Part shown: positions 33,543-40,862 of the stretch, one piece after another
Layout: each line of letters starts with the position of its first letter
How positions within the stretch are numbered: position 1 is the first letter of the stretch
DNA from: Candidatus Omnitrophota bacterium
Lineage (GTDB): Bacteria > Omnitrophota > Gorgyraeia > Zapsychrales > Zapsychraceae
Length of the DNA: 56,755 nucleotides
Assembly (NCBI GenBank): GCA_016931055.1
Contig: JAFGFL010000063.1
Span: 1 to 56,755 of the forward strand
Reading direction: 5' to 3'
Notes under the pieces: generated by a model
Databases searched by the model: none
What the model was told of the DNA's origin: nothing
The model's input: only the letters and a program-made list of their open reading frames with translations
Program-made: the position numbers and the translations under genes

Positions 33543-33938
33543 ATGAAGGCTTCCAAACGCAATGCGATATTACGCGTTAACCGATTCCAACAAAGGTTAT
33601 TCTTCCCCGTGATTTTTGCCTTTGTGATCGGCTGTTGTGTCGCGTGGCTCAGCATCATGTATGCCCTTATCGGGAATTATCTTTTTGATCCCGTGCTCTA
33701 TAGTTTCCAAGGCTTGATCCCCGCCCTTCTTGCCTTTGCGACGGCGTTGATGATCATCCTGATATTCTGGACATTGTATATTTCCGGCCGTTACCTTAGC
33801 GTGCATGAGCGCATTATCCATGAACTGGATAAAGTATTGGATGGAAAAGAAAACGGCCCGCTGAAAGTCAGAAACGGAGATGAGATGTTTGAGGAATTGG
33901 TCAAGCGGGTTAACGCCTTGATCGAAAAAGTACGGTAG
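33543..33938 (+). CDS. Small two-helix membrane protein with HAMP-like tail
   Basis: A 131-residue protein with two membrane helices (about 20-45 and 58-82) and a cytoplasmic tail. The tail reads G-R-Y-L-S-V-H-E-R-I-I-H-E-L-D-K-V, then D-E-M-F-E-E-L-V-K-R-V-N-A-L, the two-helix pattern of a HAMP domain (usually P-x-x at the start, E in the middle, helix-2 D-E-x-x-x-L). No kinase or methyl-accepting part follows. Such stand-alone HAMP-like proteins recur in this kind of genome; the role is unknown. ATG 33543 is preferred to TTG 33540; a GGGAGG site lies upstream. Confidence 0.7.
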   Translation: MKASKRNAILRVNRFQQRLFFPVIFAFVIGCCVAWLSIMYALIGNYLFDPVLYSFQGLIPALLAFATALMIILIFWTLYISGRYLSVHERIIHELDKVLDGKENGPLKVRNGDEMFEELVKRVNALIEKVR

Positions 33939-33961
33939 TTTTTTCGTATTGCGGCTAGCAC

Positions 33962-34018
33962 ACAAGAGCACAAGAACACAAGAGCACAACCAGGCTGTGC
34001 GCATGTGCGCTTATGCTC
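33962..34018. repeat. ACAAGAGC 8-base word dyad element, copy 1
   Basis: Left arm (33962-33990): ACAAGAGC, ACAAGAAC, ACAAGAGC, ACAAC. Right arm (33994-34018): degenerate complement words TGTGCGCA, TGTGCGCT, TATGCTCC. It lies just before the first TPR glycosyltransferase gene; the same family precedes the second one. Confidence 0.85.
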
Positions 34019-34052
34019 CAAAATAAATCATGGCCCCACTAATTGTTAATTG

Positions 34053-35939
34053 ATGGCTCAATCACCTTCTGGTCCCCCAAAATTAAACCGCAGGTTCCTT
34101 GTCCTCGCCCTTGTTTTAATCATTTTTGCCGGTGTTTGCGTCTATGCCAATTCGCTCGGCGGGCAGTTTGTTTGGGACGATGAAACGCTTGTTAAGGATA
34201 ACCCGTACATTAAAAGCTGGAATTATTTGCCGAAGATCTTCACGAGCCGCCTGGGATCAGTCGTAAAAGAAGAAGGGGCTTTCTATCGCCCCATGCAGAT
34301 ATTCACTTACCTGATCGACTATTCTATCGGCCGGTTGAATGTCCTCGGATATCACATCGTAAGCATGGCCTGGCATATCCTTGCGGCCTTGAGCGTTTTC
34401 GGCCTTATCCAAATTCTTTTCAGGGATGGCAAACTTTCATTGTTGACGGCGCTACTGTTTGTCGTCCATCCGGTCCATACCGAAGCAGTCTCATATGTCG
34501 CTGGGCGGGCCGATTCTCTTGCCGCATTCTTTATGTTTTTTTCCTTCATCTTGTATCTTACGCATAGGGAAAAAGGAGGGGCTCTTGTTTTGACCGGAAT
34601 GGCGGCCAGTTTTATTTTGGCGCTTTTATCAAAGGAATTAAGTTTGGTCCTGCCGATTTTGGTATTGTTTTACCACTATGTCTTTAAAAAGCCGATTGAC
34701 AAGAAGGCCTTTATGATTTTAATAGGGATATTGGTCGGCTTCAGCTTGTGGCGGCTCTTAGTGATCGGAAGTTCAAGTGTTGCCGAAGGGGAGGCCCCGA
34801 CTTTTTTCCAAAGGCTCCCTGGGGTCTTTATCTCGCTGGCGAGTTATTTCCGGCTTCTACTGCTGCCCTATGACCTGCACATGGAATACGGCGGATTATT
34901 GTTCCCGTACACCCAGCCGCAGATGTACGTGGGCGTTGTCTTGCTGGCCCTGATCTTTTTTTATGTGCTGGGCAGGAAAAACCGGGACCCGTTCCTTTTT
35001 TTCGCGGCTGGATGGTTCTTTATTGCTTTGCTGCCGTCCTCTAATCTCTTGTTTCCCATTAACGCCTACATGGCTGAGCATTGGCTTTACCTGCCGTCCG
35101 TGGGATTTTTTCTTGTCTTGGCGCGGTTCCTGCTTTCTCTCTATGCACAACCGAAGTCCAAAAGCCTCGCGGTCTCCATGATCGTCGGACTATTGGTGTT
35201 CTATTCTGTCCTGACAATCCGGCAGAACCGTTACTGGAGTAACGGGATCGATTTTTACAAGCGGGTCCTGCATTATGCCCCGGGGAGTTCACGGCTTTAT
35301 AACAATCTTGCCAAGGCCTATCATGACGCCGGCAAGAATGAGGAACTGATCGAATTGCTCAGATCGGCGATCCAGCTGCAGCCGGACAATGCTTTAGCGC
35401 ATAATAACCTCGGCAATGCCTATAAAGAGGCCGGCAATTTTGATGCCGCGGCGCGCTCTTATCTGGAAGCCATCAGGATCGATCCCACCCACGCCGGGCC
35501 TTATTACAATTTAAGCAGCCTTTACTCCGAGATGGAGGGCAAAGAGGACGAAGTCATCGCGCTATTACACAAGGCCATTGAGCTGAGCCCGCATTTCTCA
35601 AAGGCCTATAATAAATTGGGGCTTGTCTATCTTGAAAAAGGCGAGCTGGATAAAACGATTGAGCTATTGACCCGCTCCATGAACCTCAACCCGGACGATC
35701 CGGAAGTCTATCATAATTTCGGGTATGTGTATATCCAAGCCGGAGATAATAAAAAGGCGAAGGCGATGTATAAAAAGGCCTTGGAAGTCAATCCGTCCTA
35801 CGCGCAAGTCTACCATGACCTTTCGATCATTTATTACAACGAGGGAGACTACCGCCTGGCGGTGGAATATTGCGACCGGGCCGTTGCGCTCGGCTATACT
35901 GATCCGATATTGATTGAACGGCTCAAGGCGTTTAGGTGA
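34053..35939 (+). CDS. TMTC-like TPR glycosyltransferase, copy 1
   Basis: A 628-residue membrane protein. The N-terminal about 390 residues hold some 10-11 hydrophobic helices. The first loop has G-G-Q-F-V-W-D-D-E and F-Y-R-P-M-Q, then H-P-V-H-T-E-A-V, as in the GT-C fold of TMTC/O-mannosyltransferase-like proteins; the acidic pair after the first helix is the expected catalytic site. The C-terminal part (about 405-620) has about six TPR motifs, such as A-H-N-N-L-G-N-A-Y-K-E-A-G and A-Y-N-K-L-G-L-V-Y-L-E-K-G. It would transfer a sugar from a lipid carrier to envelope proteins; donor and target are unknown. It is paralogous to the next gene. ATG 34053 is chosen over TTG 34050. Confidence 0.87.
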   Translation: MAQSPSGPPKLNRRFLVLALVLIIFAGVCVYANSLGGQFVWDDETLVKDNPYIKSWNYLPKIFTSRLGSVVKEEGAFYRPMQIFTYLIDYSIGRLNVLGYHIVSMAWHILAALSVFGLIQILFRDGKLSLLTALLFVVHPVHTEAVSYVAGRADSLAAFFMFFSFILYLTHREKGGALVLTGMAASFILALLSKELSLVLPILVLFYHYVFKKPIDKKAFMILIGILVGFSLWRLLVIGSSSVAEGEAPTFFQRLPGVFISLASYFRLLLLPYDLHMEYGGLLFPYTQPQMYVGVVLLALIFFYVLGRKNRDPFLFFAAGWFFIALLPSSNLLFPINAYMAEHWLYLPSVGFFLVLARFLLSLYAQPKSKSLAVSMIVGLLVFYSVLTIRQNRYWSNGIDFYKRVLHYAPGSSRLYNNLAKAYHDAGKNEELIELLRSAIQLQPDNALAHNNLGNAYKEAGNFDAAARSYLEAIRIDPTHAGPYYNLSSLYSEMEGKEDEVIALLHKAIELSPHFSKAYNKLGLVYLEKGELDKTIELLTRSMNLNPDDPEVYHNFGYVYIQAGDNKKAKAMYKKALEVNPSYAQVYHDLSIIYYNEGDYRLAVEYCDRAVALGYTDPILIERLKAFR

Positions 35940-35980
35940 TAAAGCGGTTACTTACGACGAAATTAAAATGATTAACAAGG

Positions 35981-36049
35981 GCACAAGCGCACAAGAGCAC
36001 AAGTGCACAACCGGGTTGTGTTCATGCGCTTTTGTGTTCTTGTGCTCTT
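35981..36049. repeat. ACAAGAGC 8-base word dyad element, copy 2
   Basis: Left arm (35981-36010): ACAAGCGC, ACAAGAGC, ACAAGTGC, ACAAC. Right arm (36015-36049): TTGTGTTC, ATGCGCTT, TTGTGTTC, TTGTGCTC. The reading frame of the next gene stays open back through the right arm, but its first sensible start is after it. Confidence 0.88.
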
Positions 36050-36059
36050 CGACCCAATC

Positions 36060-37955
36060 ATGCGTCTTCATAATTCCAAAAAGAAAAAGCTGATCTTCTG
36101 TATTGTCGCAATCGTTTTAGCCGGTTTAGCGGTTTATGGCAATTCCTTAAACGGCCAGTTTGTCTGGGACGACAAGCAATTGATCCAGGACAACCCTACG
36201 ATTAAGGACGGGGCAAAGGCCATTGGGTATATTTTCGCGCATAGTTTGAGGGCCTCTTCGGACGGATCGACAACATCCTTCCGCCCGTTGCAGGCCTTTT
36301 TTTATATGATGGATTATTCCGTTTGGCGCCTCAACGCTTTCGGGTATCATTTAACGAATGTTATTTTTCATATTCTCGCTGCGCTGGCAGTGTTTTGGCT
36401 AGGGCAGCTGCTTTTCGGTGATGTCCTTTTATCCTTCTGGATGGCGTTTCTTTTTGTCCTGCACCCGGTCCACACGGAAGCGGTGGCGTATATCTCCGGC
36501 CTGGCCGATCCCATGGTGGCGTTTTTTATGTGTTTAAGTTTCTGTCTGTACCTTAAAGGGGACAGCGCCCTTTTTCATAGAAATAGGGCGCTGTCCCCTT
36601 ATTATGCTTATTATGTTCTTATGTGTCTCAGTTACCTTTGCGCGCTTTTATCGAGAGAGAACGGCCTTATTTTCCCGGCTTTGGTCCTTTTGTATCATTA
36701 TTCGTTCAAGAAGCCTGTTTCCAAGAATCTGTTTATCGGCGTCGTTGTCACGTCTATTATTTATATCGTCTGGCGGGGGATCGTTTTTAAAGGCACCATT
36801 TCGGACATGCCGGTGCAGACGACGTTATGGCAGAGGACGCCCGGGATGTTTGTGGCCCTGGCGAACTATATCAGGCTCTTGCTTGTGCCGTTCAATTTGC
36901 ACATGGAATACGGCGGGCTTTTGTTTTACTGGAACGAACCGAAAATCTATGTGGGAATGGCCCTTTTTATCGGCGGGCTTATTTGGATATACAGGAATAG
37001 GCGGGATTCGCTTAAGTTTTTCGCCATGGGCTGGTTCTTGGTCGCCTTGATTCCCCTGTCGAACATTTACGCCCTTAACGCGTATATGGCCGAACATTGG
37101 CTTTATATGCCGTCAATAGGATTCTTTTTGCTGGCGGCGCATGGGATTGTTTCTCTTTACCGGAAGCAAGAGCATCGCATCTATGCCGTGATCGTCTGCG
37201 CCGGGCTGACGGTTTATTACGGCGGGATGACGATCTACCAAAATAGTTTCTGGCGAGACCCGGTCCGTTTTTACAAGCGCATGCTGGAATTCAATCCTGA
37301 AAGCGCCCGTCTATATACGAACCTGGTCAGCGAGTATATGAAAGCCGGCAAGGAAGGAGACTACCTTGAGCTGCTGGAAAAGGCCATTGAGATCGATCCG
37401 ACCCAGGAAGTCATCTATAATAATTTGGGCATCGCGTACAATAAAATGGGGATGCCCGAAAAAGCGGTCGAAACTTATCAAAAAGCCATTGCCCTGCGCC
37501 CCGAGTACGGCCTGGCGTATTATAACGCGGGCATTATTTACGCGGATGTCCTTCACGACTTGGACAAGGCGGTTGAATTTCTGCAACAGGGTGTCAAGCG
37601 GGATTCATCCCTTTATCAGGGGTATCACAAGCTCGGCCTGATTTATCTGACGCGGAACCGGAGGGATGAGGCGCTGGCGATGTTAAAGAAGGCGGTTGAG
37701 ATCAATCCGGACGCGTGGGAGGTTTACCGGAGTTTGGGGTATTGTTTTATGCTGCAAGGCGATGTCCAAAGGGCTATCGAGAATTACAAGAAGGCGTTCG
37801 AATTAAATCCTGGTTACACCGAGGTGTGCGGGGATTTGGCGATAGCTTATTATAGTCAAGGACAGTTTTCCATGGCGGTCGAATATTACGATAAAGCGGT
37901 AGCCATAGGTTACCAGAACCCTCAGTTAATGAAGGCCCTGCAGCCATATCGGTAA
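36060..37955 (+). CDS. TMTC-like TPR glycosyltransferase, copy 2
   Basis: A 631-residue paralogue of the previous gene with the same layout. There are about 10-11 membrane helices with N-G-Q-F-V-W-D-D-K, S-F-R-P-L-Q and H-P-V-H-T-E-A-V, then about six TPRs from about residue 415 (I-Y-N-N-L-G-I-A-Y-N-K-M-G). Residues about 166-185 are expanded relative to copy 1, and this stretch is encoded by a 16-bp perfect DNA hairpin (36556-36600). Tandem copies suggest two related acceptor or donor specificities. ATG 36060 is used; a GTG at 36003 would run through the repeat element. No good ribosome site is visible at either. Confidence 0.87.
   Translation: MRLHNSKKKKLIFCIVAIVLAGLAVYGNSLNGQFVWDDKQLIQDNPTIKDGAKAIGYIFAHSLRASSDGSTTSFRPLQAFFYMMDYSVWRLNAFGYHLTNVIFHILAALAVFWLGQLLFGDVLLSFWMAFLFVLHPVHTEAVAYISGLADPMVAFFMCLSFCLYLKGDSALFHRNRALSPYYAYYVLMCLSYLCALLSRENGLIFPALVLLYHYSFKKPVSKNLFIGVVVTSIIYIVWRGIVFKGTISDMPVQTTLWQRTPGMFVALANYIRLLLVPFNLHMEYGGLLFYWNEPKIYVGMALFIGGLIWIYRNRRDSLKFFAMGWFLVALIPLSNIYALNAYMAEHWLYMPSIGFFLLAAHGIVSLYRKQEHRIYAVIVCAGLTVYYGGMTIYQNSFWRDPVRFYKRMLEFNPESARLYTNLVSEYMKAGKEGDYLELLEKAIEIDPTQEVIYNNLGIAYNKMGMPEKAVETYQKAIALRPEYGLAYYNAGIIYADVLHDLDKAVEFLQQGVKRDSSLYQGYHKLGLIYLTRNRRDEALAMLKKAVEINPDAWEVYRSLGYCFMLQGDVQRAIENYKKAFELNPGYTEVCGDLAIAYYSQGQFSMAVEYYDKAVAIGYQNPQLMKALQPYR
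36556..36600. repeat. In-frame REP-like hairpin inside the glycosyltransferase gene
   Basis: AAGGGGACAGCGCCCT (36556-36571) and its exact reverse complement (36585-36600) with a 13-base loop, lying inside coding sequence. The paralogue lacks it and is about 9 residues shorter here. GGGGACAG-type palindromes are common REP sequences in environmental bacteria (recollection). Confidence 0.75.
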
Positions 37956-38200
37956 GCGCATCCCACTGCATTGGTTGGAATGGTTAAAAATCCGCATTTT
38001 TATTGGGAATATCTCTGGACAGCCTTTATAAAGTTTGATATAACTATGCCGAGATTCATCGGGAAAACCAGCCTATTAAAGCCTATAAATATACTCAATA
38101 ATAATATTTATGGAATATTGTACTTATGCGGTTTTTTGAATTGGGCATAGGTCTGTCAAAAATTATTATTTTGCACCCAGGCAGTTGTTAGATGGGGTGC
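37956..38200. other. Spacer before tRNA-Lys, no gene
   Basis: Together with the hairpin that follows, a 306-base gene-free stretch. It is AT-rich with no believable ORF. It ends with a small GCACCC...GGGTGC dyad (about 38173-38200) just before the hairpin. A very weak TTGGGC-17-TATTAT pair (38141-38169) could be a tRNA promoter, but I would not rely on it. Confidence 0.4.
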
Positions 38201-38261
38201 GTAAAATTTTACCAAGTTATGTTCGCTCGCGATTGCTCGCTCCATAACTTGAAAATTTTAC
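38201..38261. repeat. Long hairpin abutting the 5' end of tRNA-Lys
   Basis: Arms GTAAAATTTT-(AC)-CAAGTTATG (38201-38221) and CATAACTTGAAAATTTTAC (38243-38261) pair over 19 bases with a 2-base bulge. The loop is rich in CGCTCGC words. The last base of the hairpin is immediately followed by the first base of the tRNA. Confidence 0.8.
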
Positions 38262-38334
38262 GGGCCATTAGCTCATTTGGTAGAGCAACTGACTCTTAAT
38301 CAGTGGGTGGCTGGTTCGATTCCAGCATGGCCCA
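38262..38334 (+). tRNA. tRNA-Lys, anticodon CTT
   Basis: A 73-base cloverleaf: acceptor GGGCCAT/ATGGCCC, D arm with GCTC...GAGC, anticodon stem ACTGA/TCAGT with loop CTCTTAA (anticodon CTT), and T arm CTGG-TTCGATT-CCAG. Discriminator A at 38334. CCA is not encoded. The last 18 bases are part of a 65-bp sequence repeated exactly at 38750. Confidence 0.95.
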
Positions 38335-38381
38335 TCACTCTTTTTCCGGATGATATCAAGGGGAAAAAGAGTGTTACCCCG
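38317..38381 (+). repeat. 65-bp direct repeat, left copy (tRNA 3' end plus hairpin)
   Basis: Identical over 65 bases to 38750-38814. It contains the tRNA T-loop/acceptor 3' end and the hairpin after it. Identity stops sharply at both ends (T/G before, A/G after). Confidence 0.95.
38336..38373 (+). terminator. Hairpin following tRNA-Lys
   Basis: CACTCTTTTTCC (38336-38347) pairs perfectly with GGAAAAAGAGTG (38362-38373) around a 14-base loop. No T-run follows, so it may serve as a processing or termination structure. The same hairpin is duplicated at 38769-38806. Confidence 0.5.
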
Positions 38382-38423
38382 AGCATATATCGGATGACGT
38401 TGTGATGCGAGGGGTCAAAGAAT

Positions 38424-38702
38424 ATGTGGTATGTATATATTTTAAAATGCAATGACGGGTCTTATTATACTGGCATCTCGGCTGATATTGAACGAAGGAT
38501 CAAGCAGCATAACGATGGAAAAGGTTCACGATATACAAAGCTGCGAAGGCCTCTTGTTTTAGTTTATGCCGAAAAATATCAATGCAAGCATGATGCGGAA
38601 AAGAGAGAAGTTGAGATTAAGAAGTTTGGCGTGAAAGGTAAAGAAAGACTGATTAAATATGGGAACAACAGCTGGTTTCCCTCGGGCCAGAACAGGGAGT
38701 AG
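38424..38702 (+). CDS. GIY-YIG endonuclease-domain protein
   Basis: A 92-residue single-domain protein of the UPF0213/UvrC-N-like group. It has V-Y-I-L-K-C in the GIY position and Y-Y-T-G-I-S in the YIG position, the catalytic Arg in D-I-E-R-R-I-K-Q-H-N, and the metal-binding Glu in E-K-R-E-V-E-I-K-K-F. All expected active-site residues are present. There is no DNA-binding domain. A GAGGGG site precedes ATG 38424. It lies between exact 65-bp repeats derived from the tRNA-Lys 3' end, which suggests a small homing-type element rather than a repair gene. Confidence 0.9.
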   Translation: MWYVYILKCNDGSYYTGISADIERRIKQHNDGKGSRYTKLRRPLVLVYAEKYQCKHDAEKREVEIKKFGVKGKERLIKYGNNSWFPSGQNRE

Positions 38703-38749
38703 AGAGACCCTCGGGACTTCGCTCCTCGGCCTGAAGGCCTCGGAGCTTG

Positions 38750-38814
38750 CGATTCCAGCATGGCCCATCACTCTTTTTCCGGATGATATCAAGGGGAAAA
38801 AGAGTGTTACCCCG
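38750..38814 (+). repeat. 65-bp direct repeat, right copy
   Basis: Exact copy of 38317-38381, offset by 433 bases. It carries the tRNA 3' end and hairpin but no 5' tRNA half, so it is not a second tRNA. Confidence 0.95.
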
Positions 38815-38905
38815 GGCGACAGTCGGCAAACAAGCTGTTGCAAGGGGGCATAAGAAGAATATGTTTTGAATTAATCCAAAACACCCAAAGACAGGAGAGT
38901 ACACA

Positions 38906-39748
38906 TTGTCCCCCCAGAACATTGATGTTGATGCGCTAAAGAAAAAAGCCCTCCAGTACCGCAGAGATATCCTTAAAGTACTCCATTCGGCCCGATCAGG
39001 CCATCCCGGCGGGTCCCTTTCAGCTGTTGAGATCCTTATTACGTTATACGATTACAAGATGAACCATAGGCCTGAAGACCCCAACTGGGAAGACCGGGAC
39101 CGGTTGATTATCTCCAAAGGGCATATCACGCCGGCTGTTTATGCCGCGCTGGCGGACCAGGGATATTTTCCAAAAGAAGAACTGGAAGGTTTCCGGAAAT
39201 TCGGGAGCCGCCTGCAGGGCCACGTACACACCCTTGTCCCCGGCGTTGAATTCAACACCGGCTCTTTGGGCCATGGATTGTCTGTGGCAAACGGCATCGC
39301 CATGGGGGCAAGGTTGCTGAAAAAGAGTTTTAAGACGTACTGCCTTTTGGGGGATGGGGAAGTGCAGGAAGGCTCGGTCTGGGAGGCGGCCATGACGGCG
39401 GGGCATTATAAGCTTGATAATCTCTGCGCGATTATCGATTATAACAAGATCCAGGAAAATGGTTTGGTCAGCGAAATTAATGACATCGAGCCATTGGCTG
39501 ATAAATGGAGGAGTTTTGGCTGGCATGTTGTCGAGGCGCACGGCCACCATTTCAAGAACCTCGCGGATGCCTTTGACCAGTTCGGGGCGGTCAAAGACAA
39601 GCCGTTCTTGATTATCGCCCATACGGTTAAGGGCAAGGGGATTTCCTTTATGGAAGGGGAGCGGAAGTGGCACGGAAAGGCGCCGAATGACGAAGAACTG
39701 GCAGCAGCGCTCGCGGAGTTAGAACAGCAAGAGGTTAATAGTGAATAG
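38906..39748 (+). CDS. Transketolase, N-terminal (ThDP-binding) subunit
   Basis: A 280-residue protein equal to the pyrophosphate-binding half of transketolase. It has H-S-A-R-S-G-H-P-G-G-S-L near the start, K-G-H near residue 72, and the ThDP/Mg motif G-D-G-E-V-Q-E-G...N (from about residue 149). The second half is encoded separately 133 bases downstream, a normal split form in archaea and many anaerobes. Together they move two-carbon units between pentose and triose/hexose phosphates. It starts with TTG 38906 after AGGAGAG. The last codons and the TAG lie inside a repeat element of GTTAATA/GTGAATA words. Confidence 0.93.
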   Translation: MSPQNIDVDALKKKALQYRRDILKVLHSARSGHPGGSLSAVEILITLYDYKMNHRPEDPNWEDRDRLIISKGHITPAVYAALADQGYFPKEELEGFRKFGSRLQGHVHTLVPGVEFNTGSLGHGLSVANGIAMGARLLKKSFKTYCLLGDGEVQEGSVWEAAMTAGHYKLDNLCAIIDYNKIQENGLVSEINDIEPLADKWRSFGWHVVEAHGHHFKNLADAFDQFGAVKDKPFLIIAHTVKGKGISFMEGERKWHGKAPNDEELAAALAELEQQEVNSE

Positions 39749-39863
39749 TTAATGGTGAATAGTAACCAAGAACGAGAAGATTGAAATATATGTTAAATGC
39801 TCGGATTTCACCAAAAACTATCGATTGACTGATACCATTAACCATTAACTATTTACCATTCAC
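39734..39863. repeat. GTGAATA / ACCATTA 7-base word dyad element
   Basis: Left arm (39734-39767): GTTAATA, GTGAATA, GTTAATG, GTGAATA. Right arm (39834-39863): ACCATTA, ACCATTA, ACTATTT, ACCATTC. The left arm encodes the last four residues and stop of the transketolase N-subunit; the right arm ends just before the ribosome site of the C-subunit. Confidence 0.88.
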
Positions 39864-39881
39864 AATACGGGGGATTACTGA

Positions 39882-40850
39882 ATGAGCGAGATGATTCCAA
39901 CACGGGATGGATTTGGCAGAGAGCTTGTCGAGTTAAGCAAAGACAATGAAAAAATCGTTGTGGTTTCCGCTGACCTGGAAGATGCCACGCGCGCGGAATA
40001 TTTTAAAGACGCGTATCCCGAACGGTTTTTCAACGTCGGGATCGCCGAGCAGGATATGGTCGGGATGGCGGCGGGCCTGAGCCTGCAGGGCTTCATCGTG
40101 TTCGTCAATTCTTTTGCCGTCTTCTTGACGAACCGCGCTTACGACATGATCCGTCTGGACGTTTGTTACAACAACGCGAATGTCAAGATGATCGCCTCTC
40201 ACGCCGGCGTGACGGTCGGCGAAGACGGCGCTTCCGCCCAATGCCTGGAAGACTTTTCGCTGATGAGGATTCTGCCGAATTTGAAAGTCGTTTGTCCTGT
40301 CGACGCGACGGAAGCGCGCAAGGCCACGCGCGCGTTTGTCGAGGAGGTGGGGCCGATGTATATGCGCACGAGCCGCGCGGCGTTTCCGGTGATTACCAAA
40401 GAGGATGACCCGTTTGTGATCGGCAAGGCGAATGTTATGCGGGAGGGCGGCGATGCGACGATCATCGCCTGCGGGATCGAGGTTTCGGAAAGCCTGAAGG
40501 CGGCTGAAATCCTGGAGAAAGAAAAAATCAATGTCAAGGTTGTCAATATGCATACGATCAAGCCGATCGATACGGCATGCATCATCCAGTCCGCGAAAGA
40601 GACCGGCGCTATTGTGACGGCTGAAGAACATCAGATGATTGGGGGGCTGGGGAGCGCCGTGGCCGAGGTGGTGGTTAAAAACTGTCTTGTCCCGATGGCC
40701 ATGGTTGGCGTCAATGACGAGTTCGGCCAATCGGGGACTCCGGATGAATTGTTAAAGGCATTTCACTTAAAAGACGTTGATATTGCGCAGGCGGTCCGTG
40801 ATTGTCTGAAAAGAAAAAAGGGCAATACGAAGGTCCGCGAAGCGAAATGA
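39882..40850 (+). CDS. Transketolase, C-terminal subunit
   Basis: A 322-residue partner of the N-terminal subunit. The pyrimidine-binding domain has F-N-V-G-I-A-E-Q-D-M-V-G-M-A-A-G (with the catalytic Glu), S-H-A-G-V-T-V-G-E-D-G, and the late G-G-L-G-S-A-V-A-E-V, G-V-N-D-E-F-G-Q-S-G of the C-terminal domain. It could also be compared with 1-deoxyxylulose-5-phosphate synthase C-halves. The N-partner and the transaldolase neighbour favour transketolase. A CGGGGGA site precedes ATG 39882. Confidence 0.93.
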   Translation: MSEMIPTRDGFGRELVELSKDNEKIVVVSADLEDATRAEYFKDAYPERFFNVGIAEQDMVGMAAGLSLQGFIVFVNSFAVFLTNRAYDMIRLDVCYNNANVKMIASHAGVTVGEDGASAQCLEDFSLMRILPNLKVVCPVDATEARKATRAFVEEVGPMYMRTSRAAFPVITKEDDPFVIGKANVMREGGDATIIACGIEVSESLKAAEILEKEKINVKVVNMHTIKPIDTACIIQSAKETGAIVTAEEHQMIGGLGSAVAEVVVKNCLVPMAMVGVNDEFGQSGTPDELLKAFHLKDVDIAQAVRDCLKRKKGNTKVREAK

Positions 40851-40862
40851 GGGGGATCTGCG

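Larger units (their letters stand above)
38317..38814 (+). mobile_element. GIY-YIG cassette bounded by tRNA-derived direct repeats
   Basis: A 433-base unit: one 65-bp repeat copy, 42 bases, the GIY-YIG gene, and about 47 bases with GGCC-centred imperfect hairpin sequence (around 38723-38749), then the second repeat copy. Excising one unit between the repeats would leave an intact tRNA with its hairpin. This is the structure expected for insertion at a tRNA 3' end. No integrase is present, so the GIY-YIG nuclease is the likely agent (inference). Confidence 0.75.

Noticed and set aside
38424-38702. GIY-YIG gene as part of UvrC
   Set aside because: Only 92 residues with no UVR, RNase H-like or helix-hairpin domains; single-domain family.
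38750-38814. A second tRNA after the GIY-YIG gene
   Set aside because: Only the 3' 18 bases of the tRNA are present; no D arm, anticodon arm or 5' acceptor strand.
39749-39881. Transketolase split as a frameshift or broken gene
   Set aside because: Each half has its own start, ribosome site and intact motifs, and split transketolases are normal; the 133-base spacer is not coding.
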